Source of the DNA: Porphyromonadaceae bacterium UBA7572
GTDB lineage: Bacteria > Bacteroidota > Bacteroidia > Bacteroidales > Muribaculaceae
Assembly: GCA_002476625.1 (NCBI GenBank)
Contig: DLLC01000033.1
Coordinates: 4,758 to 45,279 of the forward strand
Direction: 5' to 3'
DNA length: 40,522 bases
The position numbers and the translations under genes are program-made. This document shows, piece after piece, positions 24,454 through 33,125 of this stretch. Under the pieces are notes generated by a model that was not told where the DNA came from, did no database searches, and worked only from the letters and a program-made list of their open reading frames with translations. How positions within the stretch are numbered: the stretch's first letter is position 1; the number at the start of each line of letters is the position of its first letter.

Positions 24454-25809
24454 TTACAGGTAGGGGGTCATATAGAGCGGTAAGTAGGAGATTCCATCTT
24501 GCACTTTTAGGTCGGCATTATGCAGCACTGTGGGTGAGGTGATATGCTCGCCAAACTTTGCCACACATTTGTTAAGCGATGTGAGCGTGTATTTTTTTGT
24601 GGACTTCACTTCTATAGGAATGATGTTATGCCTCGACGTAACAGTGGACTTGGCTATCAAGAAGTCGATTTCCATCCGGTCGAGCGCATTGTCACGACTG
24701 GAATTACTGTAGAAATAGAGTTTGTGACCGCTGGCTTTAAGCATTTGGGCCACCACATTTTCCATAAGCATTCCCTCGTTCACTTCAAGCGACCCACGCA
24801 AAAGTGTCTTATAGAGTTCGGCTGGCGTTTTTCCTTTTTCGTCAAAGGCATGGCTCACGAGAAGCCCTGTGTCTGCCATATAACATTTGAGCGTGGTTCG
24901 CTCCATATTCATGCGCAAACCAATGTTCGGTGCCACGCAGCCATAGCAAATGTTAACAATCCGAGAGTCTGAAAGCCAAAAAAAGGCATTGTCATAGTCA
25001 CGGTATGAAGAACCAGGCTTGATGACTGAAGGCGTGAACTTTTTTTCTCCACGCTGAAGCATAGCAGGAATTTCATCAAAAATGCTTTTAGCCTTCATCT
25101 CGCTGCCTGTGGCATATTTTGCAATGTCGCTACGATAAAGCTGGAGAATGGCACGTTTCACTGCATCAGTCTTGTCGTAGTCTTTCGTTTCCACATATTT
25201 GAGAATGGCTTGTGGCATACCGCCCACTATCATATAGTCGCGGAAAAGATTCATCGCCTTGCGATGCAACCCTCCCATCGCTATTTTCTTGTCGAAACAT
25301 TCTTTAATGTGCTCAAGCAGCAAGTCCTCATCCATCGCCCACAGAAATTCCTCAAAATCCATAGGATTCATTTCTATAGCAATTTCTTCTGAGGGGATAG
25401 TGATGTCTTTTACATTTTTTTTGATGCTCACCAGTGAGCCGGTCTCTATATAGTCGAATCGGCCATCTGCCACGAGGTATTTAATTGCAGCTCGTGCACG
25501 AGGTCACGCCTGAACCTCATCGAAAATGACACACGACTCGTGGGGCGTTAGTTTCACTCCGTATTCAATCTGCAAGTTTTTAAGTAGCGTATCAATGTCG
25601 CTAAGACATTCATCAAACCACCCTTTCACCACAGAGGAGGCCTGATTGAAATCTATCAAAAGATACGATTTGTATTCTCTTTTGGCGAAGGTTTCTACTA
25701 TGAAACTTTTGCCAATTCTTCTTGCGCCTTCCACGAGCAATGCATATCCTTCATTATTTCGCTTCCAGTCAGCAAGTTGGTCGTAGATTTTACGCTTAAA
25801 GATTTTCAT
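24454..25809 (-). pseudogene. AAA-type ATPase with DUF4143, interrupted by one in-frame TGA
   Basis: Two open parts in the same reading frame. The first (25809 down to 25507) starts MKIFKRKIYDQLADWKRNNE and has Walker A EGARRIGKSF and Walker B CVIFDEVQ. TGA follows at 25506-25504. Translation then resumes without a frame change as PRARAAIKYLVADGRFDYIETGS, a continuation that matches the family, through the DUF4143 region (residues counted beyond 300) to a stop at 24454. Intact relatives usually read FDEVQLFP at the break; here it reads VQA-stop-P. These ATPases are common, often multicopy, accessory genes in Bacteroidales with poorly known function. A sequencing or assembly error cannot be excluded. 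If a GTG at 25473 were used, a C-terminal DUF4143 fragment could still be made. Confidence 0.85.
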
Positions 25810-25924
25810 TTTTACAGCTTTTCAAGAGTTTTTCTAACACAAATTTACAACTTTTCAAGAGATTTTCAAGCGCATTTTTACAACTTTTCAAGAGTTTTAT
25901 ACTTGCGTTCTTACAACTTTTCAT
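25796..25924 (-). CDS. 42-residue ORF made of four 11-residue KSCK repeats
   Basis: A previously unassigned short frame read from the 33-bp repeat array. It starts MKSCKNASIKL, continues LKSCKNALENL and LKSCKFVLEKL, and ends LKSCKNENL. Because the DNA period is exactly 33 bp, every unit is in the same frame. Its ATG overlaps the last 14 bp of the FeoB-associated gene (stop at 25911-25913), and its stop overlaps the first 14 bp of the ATPase gene (ATG at 25807-25809). The three frames therefore form an overlapping chain, which would allow translational coupling. Each repeat would form one amphipathic turn set with Cys on one face. It may equally be a by-product of a DNA- or RNA-level repeat. 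No family is recognised. Confidence 0.4.
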   Translation of the reverse strand: MKSCKNASIKLLKSCKNALENLLKSCKFVLEKLLKSCKNENL

Positions 25925-25926
25925 GA
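25812..25926. repeat. Four direct repeats with exact 33-bp phase
   Basis: The unit TTACA(A/G)CTTTTCAAGAG begins at 25812, 25845, 25878 and 25911, so every step is exactly 33 bp. The fourth unit is changed to TTACAACTTTTCATGA. The 16-17 bp between units varies. The array spans the end of the FeoB-associated gene and the start of the ATPase gene, with the most degenerate copy inside the former. Confidence 0.9.
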
Positions 25927-26141
25927 TTTTCTTGACTCTTGCCGGGGTGGGAAGATGGACGATGGCCGTGGCAGCAGTCCTTACGGTGCTCAGATTTCAT
26001 ACGCTGCACTTGGCAAGATCCGGAGTGGTCGCAGCAGGAGCATGAGCCCTTGCCAGATTTCTGGTTTCTCCACACACGCCGCACCGTTAAGCCCACCGCC
26101 AACAGCACAATGGCCAATAATATCCAACTCTGTATGTTCAT
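25911..26141 (-). CDS. FeoB-associated Cys-rich membrane protein
   Basis: 76 residues. One N-terminal membrane helix (QSWILLAIVLLAVGLTVRRVW) is followed by a basic stretch and a cysteine cluster (GSCSCCDHSGSCQ ... DCCHGH). This is the layout of the small FeoB-associated proteins found next to feoB. It presumably assists ferrous iron transport at the inner membrane, but the mechanism is not established. It starts 25 bp after the feoAB stop, so it is in the same operon. Its last codons and TAA lie inside the first copy (in transcription order) of the 33-bp repeat array, which suggests the original C-terminus was altered when the array formed or moved in. Confidence 0.85.
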   Translation of the reverse strand: MNIQSWILLAIVLLAVGLTVRRVWRNQKSGKGSCSCCDHSGSCQVQRMKSEHRKDCCHGHRPSSHPGKSQENHEKL

Positions 26142-26166
26142 TTTCCGATGCTTTAATCACACGCTG

Positions 26167-28521
26167 TTACAAAAATAGGCCAAGCACTATTTTCACCGCA
26201 AATGCCACTACCCACGCCACTGCACACTGCCATATCACCATGGCCAGGGCGTGACGGCCTCCAAGTTCCTGCCTGACGGTGGCCACGGTGGCCACACACG
26301 GGGTGTAGAGTAGGCAGAACACGAGCAGGGCGTAAGCCGAAACGGTGCCTAAAATGGCAGTGATCGACGTGCCTGTGCCAAACAGCACGGTGAGGGTCGA
26401 CACCACGCTCTCCTTGGCCATAAAGCCTGAAATCAGCGCAGTGGTGATGCGCCAGTCGGCAAAGCCAAGCGGCGCAAAGATTGGACTTATCACGCTCGCC
26501 AGATTTGCCAAAATACTCTGCTGCGGATCGGCCACCAGCGAGAGATGGAAGTCGAACGACTGTAAGAACCACACCACAATGGTGGCGATGAATATCACGG
26601 AAAAAGCCCTCTGCATAAAGTCTTTACCCTTGTCCCAAATCAGCCGGAGCACGCTCATGGCTGTGGGGATACGGTAGTTTGGAAGCTCCATGACGAATGG
26701 CACCGGCTCGCCCTTATATATTGTGCTCTTGAGCACTAATGCCACGATAATGGCCATGAGTATGCCCAAAAGATAGAGTGAAATCATCACAAGAGCGCCA
26801 TTATGGGGAAAGAAAAGCTGGGTGAAGAATGCATAGATGGGGAGCTTTGCCGTGCAGCTCATAAATGGGGTGAGCATCACCGTGAGCTGCCGGTCGCGGG
26901 CCGACGGAAGAGTACGGCTCGCCATCACACTTGGCACCGAGCAGCCAAAGCCTATGAGCAGCGGCACTATTGAGCGGCCAGAAAGGCCGATGCGGCGGAG
27001 CAGCTTGTCGGTGACAAAGGCTATTCGCGCCATGTAGCCGCTATCCTCCAAGATGGAGAGGAAGAAAAACAGCGTGAGAATGATAGGAATAAAGCTCACC
27101 ACAGCGCCCACACCGCTAAACACACCGCCAATTATCAGTCCGTGCACCACATCGCTAATGTTCCACGACTGGAGCAGAACATCTGCCTGCTCGGTGACCC
27201 ACTGAATGCCCTCGTCGAGCCACCCTTGCAGAGTGCCGCCTATCACATCGAATGTGAGCCAGAAAATAAGGCACATGAACAGGATAAAAGCGGGTATAGC
27301 TGTCCAGCGCCCCGTGAGCACGCTGTCGATTTTTCGGCTTCGCTTATGCTCAATGCTATCGACAGGCTTCACCACTGAGCGCGCGCACACACGCATAATG
27401 TAAGAATAGCGCATGTCGGCTATTGCGGCGGCGGGATCAAGTCCTCGCTCTGCCTCAAGCTGCTTGAGGATATGGCCGATGGTGTCGAGCTCGTTGTCGG
27501 TCAGATGCAGAGCCTCTATCACCCTTGCATCGCCTTCCACCACCTTGCTCGCGGCAAAGCGGAGCGGAATGCCCGCCTCGGCTGCGTGATCTTCAATGAG
27601 ATGTATCACCGCGTGAATGCAGCGGTGCACCGCTCCGCCATGCTCCGACGGGCTACAGAAATCTTCTCGACGAGGCCCCTCCTGATAGCGCGCCACATGA
27701 AGTGCGTGCTCCACCAGTTCCTCCACACCCTCGTTCTTCACCGCCGAAATAGGCACAACCGGAATGCCCAAACTCGTTTCAAGCTCGTTGATGTCGACGG
27801 TGCCACCGTTGTTGCGCACCTCGTCCATCATATTCACGGCCAGCACCATCGGCACACCTAATTCCATCAGCTGCATAGTGAGGTAGAGGTTTCGCTCAAT
27901 GTTGGTGGCGTCCACAATATTGATAATTCCCTGTGGCTTGGCATTGAAAATGAACTGGCGCGACACGATTTCCTCGCTGGTGTAAGGCGAGAGTGAATAT
28001 ATGCCGGGCAAATCCACCACCTTTGCATCGGGGTGGCCTTTGATGGTGCCCGACTTCTGGTCCACGGTCACACCGGGGAAATTCCCAACGTGCTGATTGG
28101 CGCCAGTAAGGGCATTGAAAAGGGTGGTTTTGCCACAGTTTTGATTGCCCACAAGCGCAAACGTGATAGTGCCCTCTAAAGGCTGCGCACCGTCGTCTTC
28201 CGGCTGGTGATAGCGCCCCTCCTCGCCAAGCCCTGGATGCTCAATATTGGCGACCGGGGCTTCGTCATGCTGACGGGAAACTCCTGCGAGGCATTTGTCG
28301 CAGAGCTTTATGCCGATTTTTGCGGCATCGCCCTTGCGTAGCGTTAGCTCGTAGCCATGTATCAGGAGCTGCATAGGGTCGCCCATCGGGGCAAATTTCA
28401 CAAGGGTCACTTCACTGCCAGGAATCACGCCCATGTCAAGGAAGTGCTGGCGCAAAGCGCCCTCTCCGCCCACCTTGACGATGGTTGCCGACTGGCCAAT
28501 TTTCAATTCATCTAACGTCAT
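26167..28521 (-). CDS. feoB: Ferrous iron transporter, FeoA-FeoB fusion
   Basis: A GTP-dependent Fe(II) importer of the inner membrane. 784 residues. The N-terminal FeoA/SH3-like domain is about 1-75 (MTLDELKIGQSATIVKVGGE, LDMGVIPGSEVTLV). A short Cys-containing linker (KLCDKCLAG) leads to the G domain: G1 GNQNCGKTT at about 125-133, G2 GNFPGVTVDQK, G3 DLPG at 170-173, G4 NMMD. The membrane part contains the typical FeoB sequences GFGCSVPSVMASRTL and FIPIILTLFF, with about eight helices, and the Gate motifs are intact. FeoA-FeoB fusion is usual in Bacteroidota. It heads a minus-strand unit with the Cys-rich protein. Iron control is expected, but I find no clear Fur box. Confidence 0.96.
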   Translation of the reverse strand: MTLDELKIGQSATIVKVGGEGALRQHFLDMGVIPGSEVTLVKFAPMGDPMQLLIHGYELTLRKGDAAKIGIKLCDKCLAGVSRQHDEAPVANIEHPGLGEEGRYHQPEDDGAQPLEGTITFALVGNQNCGKTTLFNALTGANQHVGNFPGVTVDQKSGTIKGHPDAKVVDLPGIYSLSPYTSEEIVSRQFIFNAKPQGIINIVDATNIERNLYLTMQLMELGVPMVLAVNMMDEVRNNGGTVDINELETSLGIPVVPISAVKNEGVEELVEHALHVARYQEGPRREDFCSPSEHGGAVHRCIHAVIHLIEDHAAEAGIPLRFAASKVVEGDARVIEALHLTDNELDTIGHILKQLEAERGLDPAAAIADMRYSYIMRVCARSVVKPVDSIEHKRSRKIDSVLTGRWTAIPAFILFMCLIFWLTFDVIGGTLQGWLDEGIQWVTEQADVLLQSWNISDVVHGLIIGGVFSGVGAVVSFIPIILTLFFFLSILEDSGYMARIAFVTDKLLRRIGLSGRSIVPLLIGFGCSVPSVMASRTLPSARDRQLTVMLTPFMSCTAKLPIYAFFTQLFFPHNGALVMISLYLLGILMAIIVALVLKSTIYKGEPVPFVMELPNYRIPTAMSVLRLIWDKGKDFMQRAFSVIFIATIVVWFLQSFDFHLSLVADPQQSILANLASVISPIFAPLGFADWRITTALISGFMAKESVVSTLTVLFGTGTSITAILGTVSAYALLVFCLLYTPCVATVATVRQELGGRHALAMVIWQCAVAWVVAFAVKIVLGLFL

Positions 28522-28904
28522 ATATAGTTATATAAGCAAAATAGATATTGTATTACATAGGCCTCCGTATTACTTAGGACTACGCCAAGAGGTGCACACT
28601 TCAAGTGGAATGTGCGCGTTATTCCCACGCAGAAAAGAGCCTATTTACCAAATTGCAAAATAACAACATTTTTCTGGTTTATTCAATACCAACATTTAGT
28701 AATTAATGCGGATGGCGCTCCTTATTAATGATTACTCAATTATTGATTACTCACCACCACTTTCATGCAAATATAGTTATGGGCTAAAGCGATGGTTGCG
28801 AATGAAAAGAAAATCGGTCGCACCCTTTAAGATGCAACCGATTTCCAGATTTATATTGAAGTCGTTTTATTATTTACTTCCTGTATTGGCTTCCTATGTT
28901 GGGA
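28522..28904. other. Intergenic region feoAB / secDF (383 bp): possible structured leader and direct repeats
   Basis: No gene is visible. On the minus strand, upstream of feoAB, ATAGGC (28644-28639) can pair with GCCTAT (28562-28557) to close an 88-nt domain. That domain holds a 7-bp hairpin (GCGCACA/TGTGCAC, about 28582-28616) and CGCG-type pairing around GCGTGGGAATAACGCG. TATTTTG (28662-28656), one base short of a -7 box, lies just before it. Further out, TGATTACTCA occurs twice in direct orientation (28729-28738 and 28744-28753, period 15 bp), each copy a near-palindrome. TATATTTG (minus, 28775-28768) is a second -7-like box. The functional meaning is inference. Confidence 0.35.
28811..28844 (-). 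terminator. Terminator of secDF
   Basis: On the minus strand AAATCGGTTGCA pairs with TGCGACCGATTT over 12 bp (one G-U) around a 10-nt loop, followed by TCTTTTC. It lies 60 bp beyond the secDF stop codon. Confidence 0.75.
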
Positions 28905-31829
28905 TTAAGCCTTTTTCTCACTGCGCTTGATCAGGGAGTAAGCGGTAGGAGCAGCCACGAAGAGTGATGCACATGTACCGAAGATTACACCGAGAATCAT
29001 TGCGAAGTTGAATGCGCGAATCGACTCACCACCCAGGAGGAAGATCACCACAAGCACAAGCAGTGTACTGAGTGAGGTCATCATCGTACGGCTCAATGTG
29101 CTGTTCAGCGCATTGTTGAACGTAGTCTTCAAGTCTTGCTTCGGGAAGAGCTTGCGGTATTCACGCACACGGTCGAACACCACCACGGTATCATTAATCT
29201 GATAACCAATCACTGTAAGGATTGCCGCAATGAATGTCTGATCCACTTCCATAGAGAATGGGAGCAGGCCGTGGAGCGTGAAGAAGCCAATCACCACAAA
29301 TGAGGTGAGCGCCACTGCTGCCACTGCACCTAATGAGAATGCCAGGTTGCGGAAACGTAACAAGATGTAGAGTGCCATTGCCACAAGTGACCAGAACACT
29401 GCCCAGATTGCTTCACGGGTCATATCATCTGCGATGGAAGGACCCACAGCATCAACCGATACAATACCGAGCTTGCTGGCGTCGCCTTCAGTACCGGTGT
29501 TGTTGCTGAATTGCTTCAGTGTCAAGGTGCCCAAATATGGCTTGAGAGCCTTGAAGAGCTTGCCTTGAATTTCATTGTCCACCTCAGCGTTGTTCTCCTT
29601 CACCTTATAGTTCGTAGATACACGCACTGTCTGGTCATTATCGATTGTGATGACAGATGAAGTCACATCTCCGCCAAATTCAGCCTTCACAGCCTGGTCG
29701 AGCACATTGGCATCAACCGACTTTTCAAACTTAACGATATAGTTGCGGCCACCGGAGAAGTCGATACCGAGGTTCAATGGGCGGATAAAGAACATAGCGA
29801 CGATGCACACGGCCACCACGAGCACCACCACAGAAGTCTTGCCGCGCTTGCTCACAAAGTCGAACTTCGAGTTCTGCATCACATTCTTCATATAGCTTGT
29901 GGTGAACGTCATGGTGCCGAATCCGAAACGGTTCTTGTTCAAGAAGTTTTCAAGCACAAGGCGAGTCACAAACACTGCGGTGAAGAACGAGCAGCAAATA
30001 CCCACAATCAGGGTGATGGCGAAGCCATGTACAGGACCTGTACATTCAGCAGCCAGAATGGCGCCTGTGATGATAGAAGTGAGGTTACCGTCGAAGATTG
30101 CAGAGAATGCGTTCTTGTAGCCATCAGCCACAGCGGCTTTCAGGTTCTTGCCATTGCGGAGCTCTTCCTTGCAGCGTTCAAAGATAAGCACGTTGGCATC
30201 CACTGCCATACCGAGGGTGAGCACGATACCTGCGATACCTGGAAGGGTGAGCACGGTCTGGAACGACGCAAGCACGCCGATGATGAAGAAGAGGTTGAGA
30301 ATCAAGCCGAGGTTGGCAATGTTACCAGCCTTCACGCCATAAACCATCATCATCATAATCATCAGCAGCACGAGAGCCACAACGAATGATATCACACCGC
30401 TCTTGATTGAAGCCTCACCAAGTGAAGGACCAATCACACGCTCACTGATGATGTTTGGACGAGCCACCATCTTACCAGACTTCAGCACGTTGGCCAAGTC
30501 GGTAGCCTCCTCCACAGAGAAGTTGCCGGTGATTTCTGTGTCGCCACCATCAATCTGCTGGTTCACGTTAGGATAAGAGTAAACTACATCATCGAGCACA
30601 ACTGCCACCTGGCGGCCAATGTTGGCACCGGTGAGGCGTGACCACTGGCGAGATCCCTCGTCGTTCATCTTCATGGTCACCACCTGACCCTTGAGTTGCT
30701 CAAAGCGAGTTTCGGCGTCAACCACCACATCGCCAGTCATTGAAGGACGGCCGTTCACGGTCTTCAAGGCAATGAGAGCCACATAACCGTTGTCTTGCGC
30801 CTTCACATCCCAGCAGAGCTTGAGGTCGTTGCGAATAACGCCATAGTTCTTGATAGCCTCGTCAATAGCGGCTTTGTCTTTCTCCTTAGCATAGCCCACT
30901 ACGCAGCCATTGCCCACAATCTGGAGGGCCTTGGTGATGTCGAAGTCGGCATCGGCCTTCTTTTTCTGTGCCACCTTAGGCTCAGCCTCTTTCTTAGCAG
31001 AGTCGGCCTTTGCCACGGTAGAGTCGGCAGCGGCATTTGCGTTTTCCGCCTTCTTTCCAGAAGCGGCTGCCATGAAGCGCTGGAAGTCGTTGGCTATTTC
31101 GCTGTATTTATAGGTCTGATAGAATTCGAGGTTTGCGGTCTGCTGGAGCATCTTCTTCACACGCTCGCGGTCCTTCACGCCTGGAAGCTCCACGAGAATG
31201 CGGTTGCCGCCCGACAGCTCCTGGAAGTTAGGCTGAGTGATACCCATTTTCTCAATACGGGTGGTGAGCACGTTGAGAGTGTTCTTCACCTGGGCCTTCA
31301 CCTCCTCCTTGAGCACAGTTTCCACTTCGTTGTCGGTCATGTTAGGATTTTCCTTGATTTTAGCCACCTTTTCGCCGAAAATCGACTGCCAGTTGCTTCC
31401 TCCATTTTCCTTGAACGTCTTGCAGAACTCGTGCACAGGGTCGCTGCTGCCTTTTGATGCCTCAATAGCCTTTTTAAACTTTTCAGTTTCGTTCTTGTCT
31501 GACAATTCTACAAGAATGTCGGGAACTGAGAGCTCAAGGGTGGCAGTCATACCACCTTTCAAGTCAAGGCCGAGGCCGAGTTGCTTTTCGCGAACGTCCT
31601 GCAAGGTGTAGTAGCCCAGCCAAACCTTCTCCTTCGAGAGAGAATCGATATAACCGTTGTAGGCATCGTTGTACTTCTTGTCGCTGTGGTCAACCTTGCC
31701 AGCCACCTTCACGGCCGCTGCCACGGCTTCGTCTTCGTAGTGGTTTGCCACGAAGGTGAACGACATGTAGAACAAGCAAATCAATACCAAGAAACCGGTT
31801 ATAAGCTTAATAAAACCTTTAGTTTGCAT
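28905..31829 (-). CDS. secDF: Protein translocase subunit SecDF (fusion)
   Basis: Uses the proton-motive force to help the Sec translocon pull proteins across the inner membrane. 974 residues, with the SecD half first (GLGLDLKGGMTATLEL at about 84-100 is the D1 signature) and the SecF half second (LNLGIDFSGGRNYIVKF at about 665-681). Twelve membrane helices are expected: one plus five per half, with GIVLTLGMAVDANVLIFERCKEE and TVIGYQINDTVVVFDRVRE as the conserved fourth-helix motifs of each half. The first periplasmic domain has a low-complexity insert at about 255-295, rich in A, K, D and E (KKAENANAAADS...). Fused SecDF is normal in Bacteroidota. It is transcribed alone. Confidence 0.97.
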   Translation of the reverse strand: MQTKGFIKLITGFLVLICLFYMSFTFVANHYEDEAVAAAVKVAGKVDHSDKKYNDAYNGYIDSLSKEKVWLGYYTLQDVREKQLGLGLDLKGGMTATLELSVPDILVELSDKNETEKFKKAIEASKGSSDPVHEFCKTFKENGGSNWQSIFGEKVAKIKENPNMTDNEVETVLKEEVKAQVKNTLNVLTTRIEKMGITQPNFQELSGGNRILVELPGVKDRERVKKMLQQTANLEFYQTYKYSEIANDFQRFMAAASGKKAENANAAADSTVAKADSAKKEAEPKVAQKKKADADFDITKALQIVGNGCVVGYAKEKDKAAIDEAIKNYGVIRNDLKLCWDVKAQDNGYVALIALKTVNGRPSMTGDVVVDAETRFEQLKGQVVTMKMNDEGSRQWSRLTGANIGRQVAVVLDDVVYSYPNVNQQIDGGDTEITGNFSVEEATDLANVLKSGKMVARPNIISERVIGPSLGEASIKSGVISFVVALVLLMIMMMMVYGVKAGNIANLGLILNLFFIIGVLASFQTVLTLPGIAGIVLTLGMAVDANVLIFERCKEELRNGKNLKAAVADGYKNAFSAIFDGNLTSIITGAILAAECTGPVHGFAITLIVGICCSFFTAVFVTRLVLENFLNKNRFGFGTMTFTTSYMKNVMQNSKFDFVSKRGKTSVVVLVVAVCIVAMFFIRPLNLGIDFSGGRNYIVKFEKSVDANVLDQAVKAEFGGDVTSSVITIDNDQTVRVSTNYKVKENNAEVDNEIQGKLFKALKPYLGTLTLKQFSNNTGTEGDASKLGIVSVDAVGPSIADDMTREAIWAVFWSLVAMALYILLRFRNLAFSLGAVAAVALTSFVVIGFFTLHGLLPFSMEVDQTFIAAILTVIGYQINDTVVVFDRVREYRKLFPKQDLKTTFNNALNSTLSRTMMTSLSTLLVLVVIFLLGGESIRAFNFAMILGVIFGTCASLFVAAPTAYSLIKRSEKKA

Positions 31830-31912
31830 GTGTAAAATTTGTTTTTATTTTATTTGTTGTTTTATTTACACCAAAAAACGCTCCCTTCCGAAAAAAGAGA
31901 GTTTACAGACTG

Positions 31913-31947
31913 CAAATATACAACAAAAACTTGAAGTTGAAAACAAA
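31913..31947 (-). promoter_or_regulatory. Promoter of secDF
   Basis: On the minus strand TTTG (31947-31944), 23 bp, then TATATTTG (31920-31913). Both boxes are exact but the spacing is longer than the ideal 19-21. It lies 84 bp upstream of the start codon. Confidence 0.5.
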
Positions 31948-32085
31948 ATCACTGGCTAAAAGCAATTTTCACGCCATTTCACGTCCCATAAGAGTCTTTC
32001 TTCCTCATTACCACGCTCCTTACACTACACCTAACCATGATGCCGAGAGCCACCGCTCGCCACCCGCGGAAAAGCGACGGAGCAT

Positions 32086-32117
32086 TTTGCAAAAGTGACT
32101 GAAAAACGCTAACTTTG
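32086..32117 (+). promoter_or_regulatory. Promoter of the D-2-hydroxyacid dehydrogenase gene
   Basis: TTTG (32086-32089), 20 bp, then TAACTTTG (32110-32117), 34 bp before ATG 32151. The TTG at 32115 that opens the longest frame is part of this -7 box, so it cannot be the start codon. Confidence 0.75.
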
Positions 32118-32150
32118 TTATCACTTCTGAACAACCCAACAACTACGACT

Positions 32151-33116
32151 ATGGACAAGACAATGAAAATCGTGGTGCTTGACGGCTTTGCTGGCAATCC
32201 CGGCGACTTGAGCTGGGGGCCGCTTGAGGCCTTAGGCCACTGCACGGTGTACGACCGAACGGCGCCCTCACAAGTGGTGGAGAGGGCTGCCGACGCACAA
32301 ATTTTGCTCACCAACAAGGTGGAGATCGACCGCGCCACCATTGAGGCGCTCCCCCACCTTAAATATATTGGTGTGATAGCCACTGGCTACAACATCATCG
32401 ACATCGGCGCAGCCCGCGAGCATGGCGTGGTGGTGACCAACGTGCCTGCCTACAGCACCCGGTCGGTGGCACAGATTGTGTTCGCCCACCTGCTCGACAT
32501 CACCAACAGCGTGCAGCACTACACCCGTGAGGCGCACGGTGGCGTGTGGAGCAAATGCAAGGATTTCACTTACATCAATACGCCCGTGGTAGAGCTCGAC
32601 GGCAAGGTGATGGGCATCGTGGGGCTGGGCCACATTGGCATGGCGGTGGCACAGATAGCCATAGCGTTTGGCATGAAAGTGATAGCCTACACGTCAAAGC
32701 CACAAGAATCGCTTCCGCAAGGCATCTTAAAGGCCGATATGGACACACTGTTCAGCAGCAGTGATGTGCTCACACTCCACTGTCCGCTCAACGCCAGCAC
32801 AAAAGGGCTGGTGAACGCCAAGCGGCTCGCTCAAATGAAGAATGGATCCATCCTCATCAACACAGCCCGCGGCCCCCTCGTGGATGAGGATGCCCTTGCC
32901 GAAGCCTTGGCAAGCGGCCACCTTATGGGTGCAGGGGTGGACGTGCTCTCGCAGGAGCCGCCATTGCCCACCAATCCGCTGCTGGCGCAGCCCACCTGCC
33001 ACTTCACTCCGCACATTGGCTGGGCAAGCGAAGAGGCACGCGGGCGCTTGATGAAAATTCTTGTGGACAATGTGAAGGCGTTCATCGAGGGCACGCCTCA
33101 AAATGTGGTGTCGTAG
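32151..33116 (+). CDS. NAD-dependent D-2-hydroxyacid dehydrogenase (glycerate dehydrogenase-like)
   Basis: Reduces a 2-keto acid such as hydroxypyruvate to the D-hydroxy acid, or the reverse; cytoplasmic. 321 residues from ATG 32151 (MDKTMKIVVLDGFAGNPGDL). The nucleotide-binding motif GIVGLGHIGMAVAQ is at about 154-167. The catalytic Arg is in NTARGPLVDE, the Glu in VDVLSQEPP and the His in TPHIGWAS, all in family order. The start LDGFAGNPGDLSW and the segment ATGYNIIDIGAARE resemble the hydroxypyruvate reductase / glycerate dehydrogenase branch of Bacteroidales, but substrate preference cannot be fixed from sequence. It has its own consensus promoter and converges on the symporter gene, with 9 bp between the stops. 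Confidence 0.92.
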   Translation: MDKTMKIVVLDGFAGNPGDLSWGPLEALGHCTVYDRTAPSQVVERAADAQILLTNKVEIDRATIEALPHLKYIGVIATGYNIIDIGAAREHGVVVTNVPAYSTRSVAQIVFAHLLDITNSVQHYTREAHGGVWSKCKDFTYINTPVVELDGKVMGIVGLGHIGMAVAQIAIAFGMKVIAYTSKPQESLPQGILKADMDTLFSSSDVLTLHCPLNASTKGLVNAKRLAQMKNGSILINTARGPLVDEDALAEALASGHLMGAGVDVLSQEPPLPTNPLLAQPTCHFTPHIGWASEEARGRLMKILVDNVKAFIEGTPQNVVS

Positions 33117-33125
33117 AGAGAATGG

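Larger units (their letters stand above)
31830..32150. other. Divergent intergenic region secDF / dehydrogenase (321 bp)
   Basis: It holds the two divergent promoters listed separately, with about 140 bp between them that contains neither a convincing gene nor a hairpin. The part next to secDF is A/T-rich and the middle is G/C-richer (ACCGCTCGCCACCCGCGG). Confidence 0.5.

Noticed and set aside
25812..25926. CRISPR array
   Set aside because: The period is regular, but only about 17 bp is conserved, the units carry overlapping open frames, the array has four copies, and no cas gene is nearby.
28706..28930. Small plus-strand frames between feoAB and secDF
   Set aside because: They cross the secDF terminator and its coding end, have no promoter and no recognisable composition.
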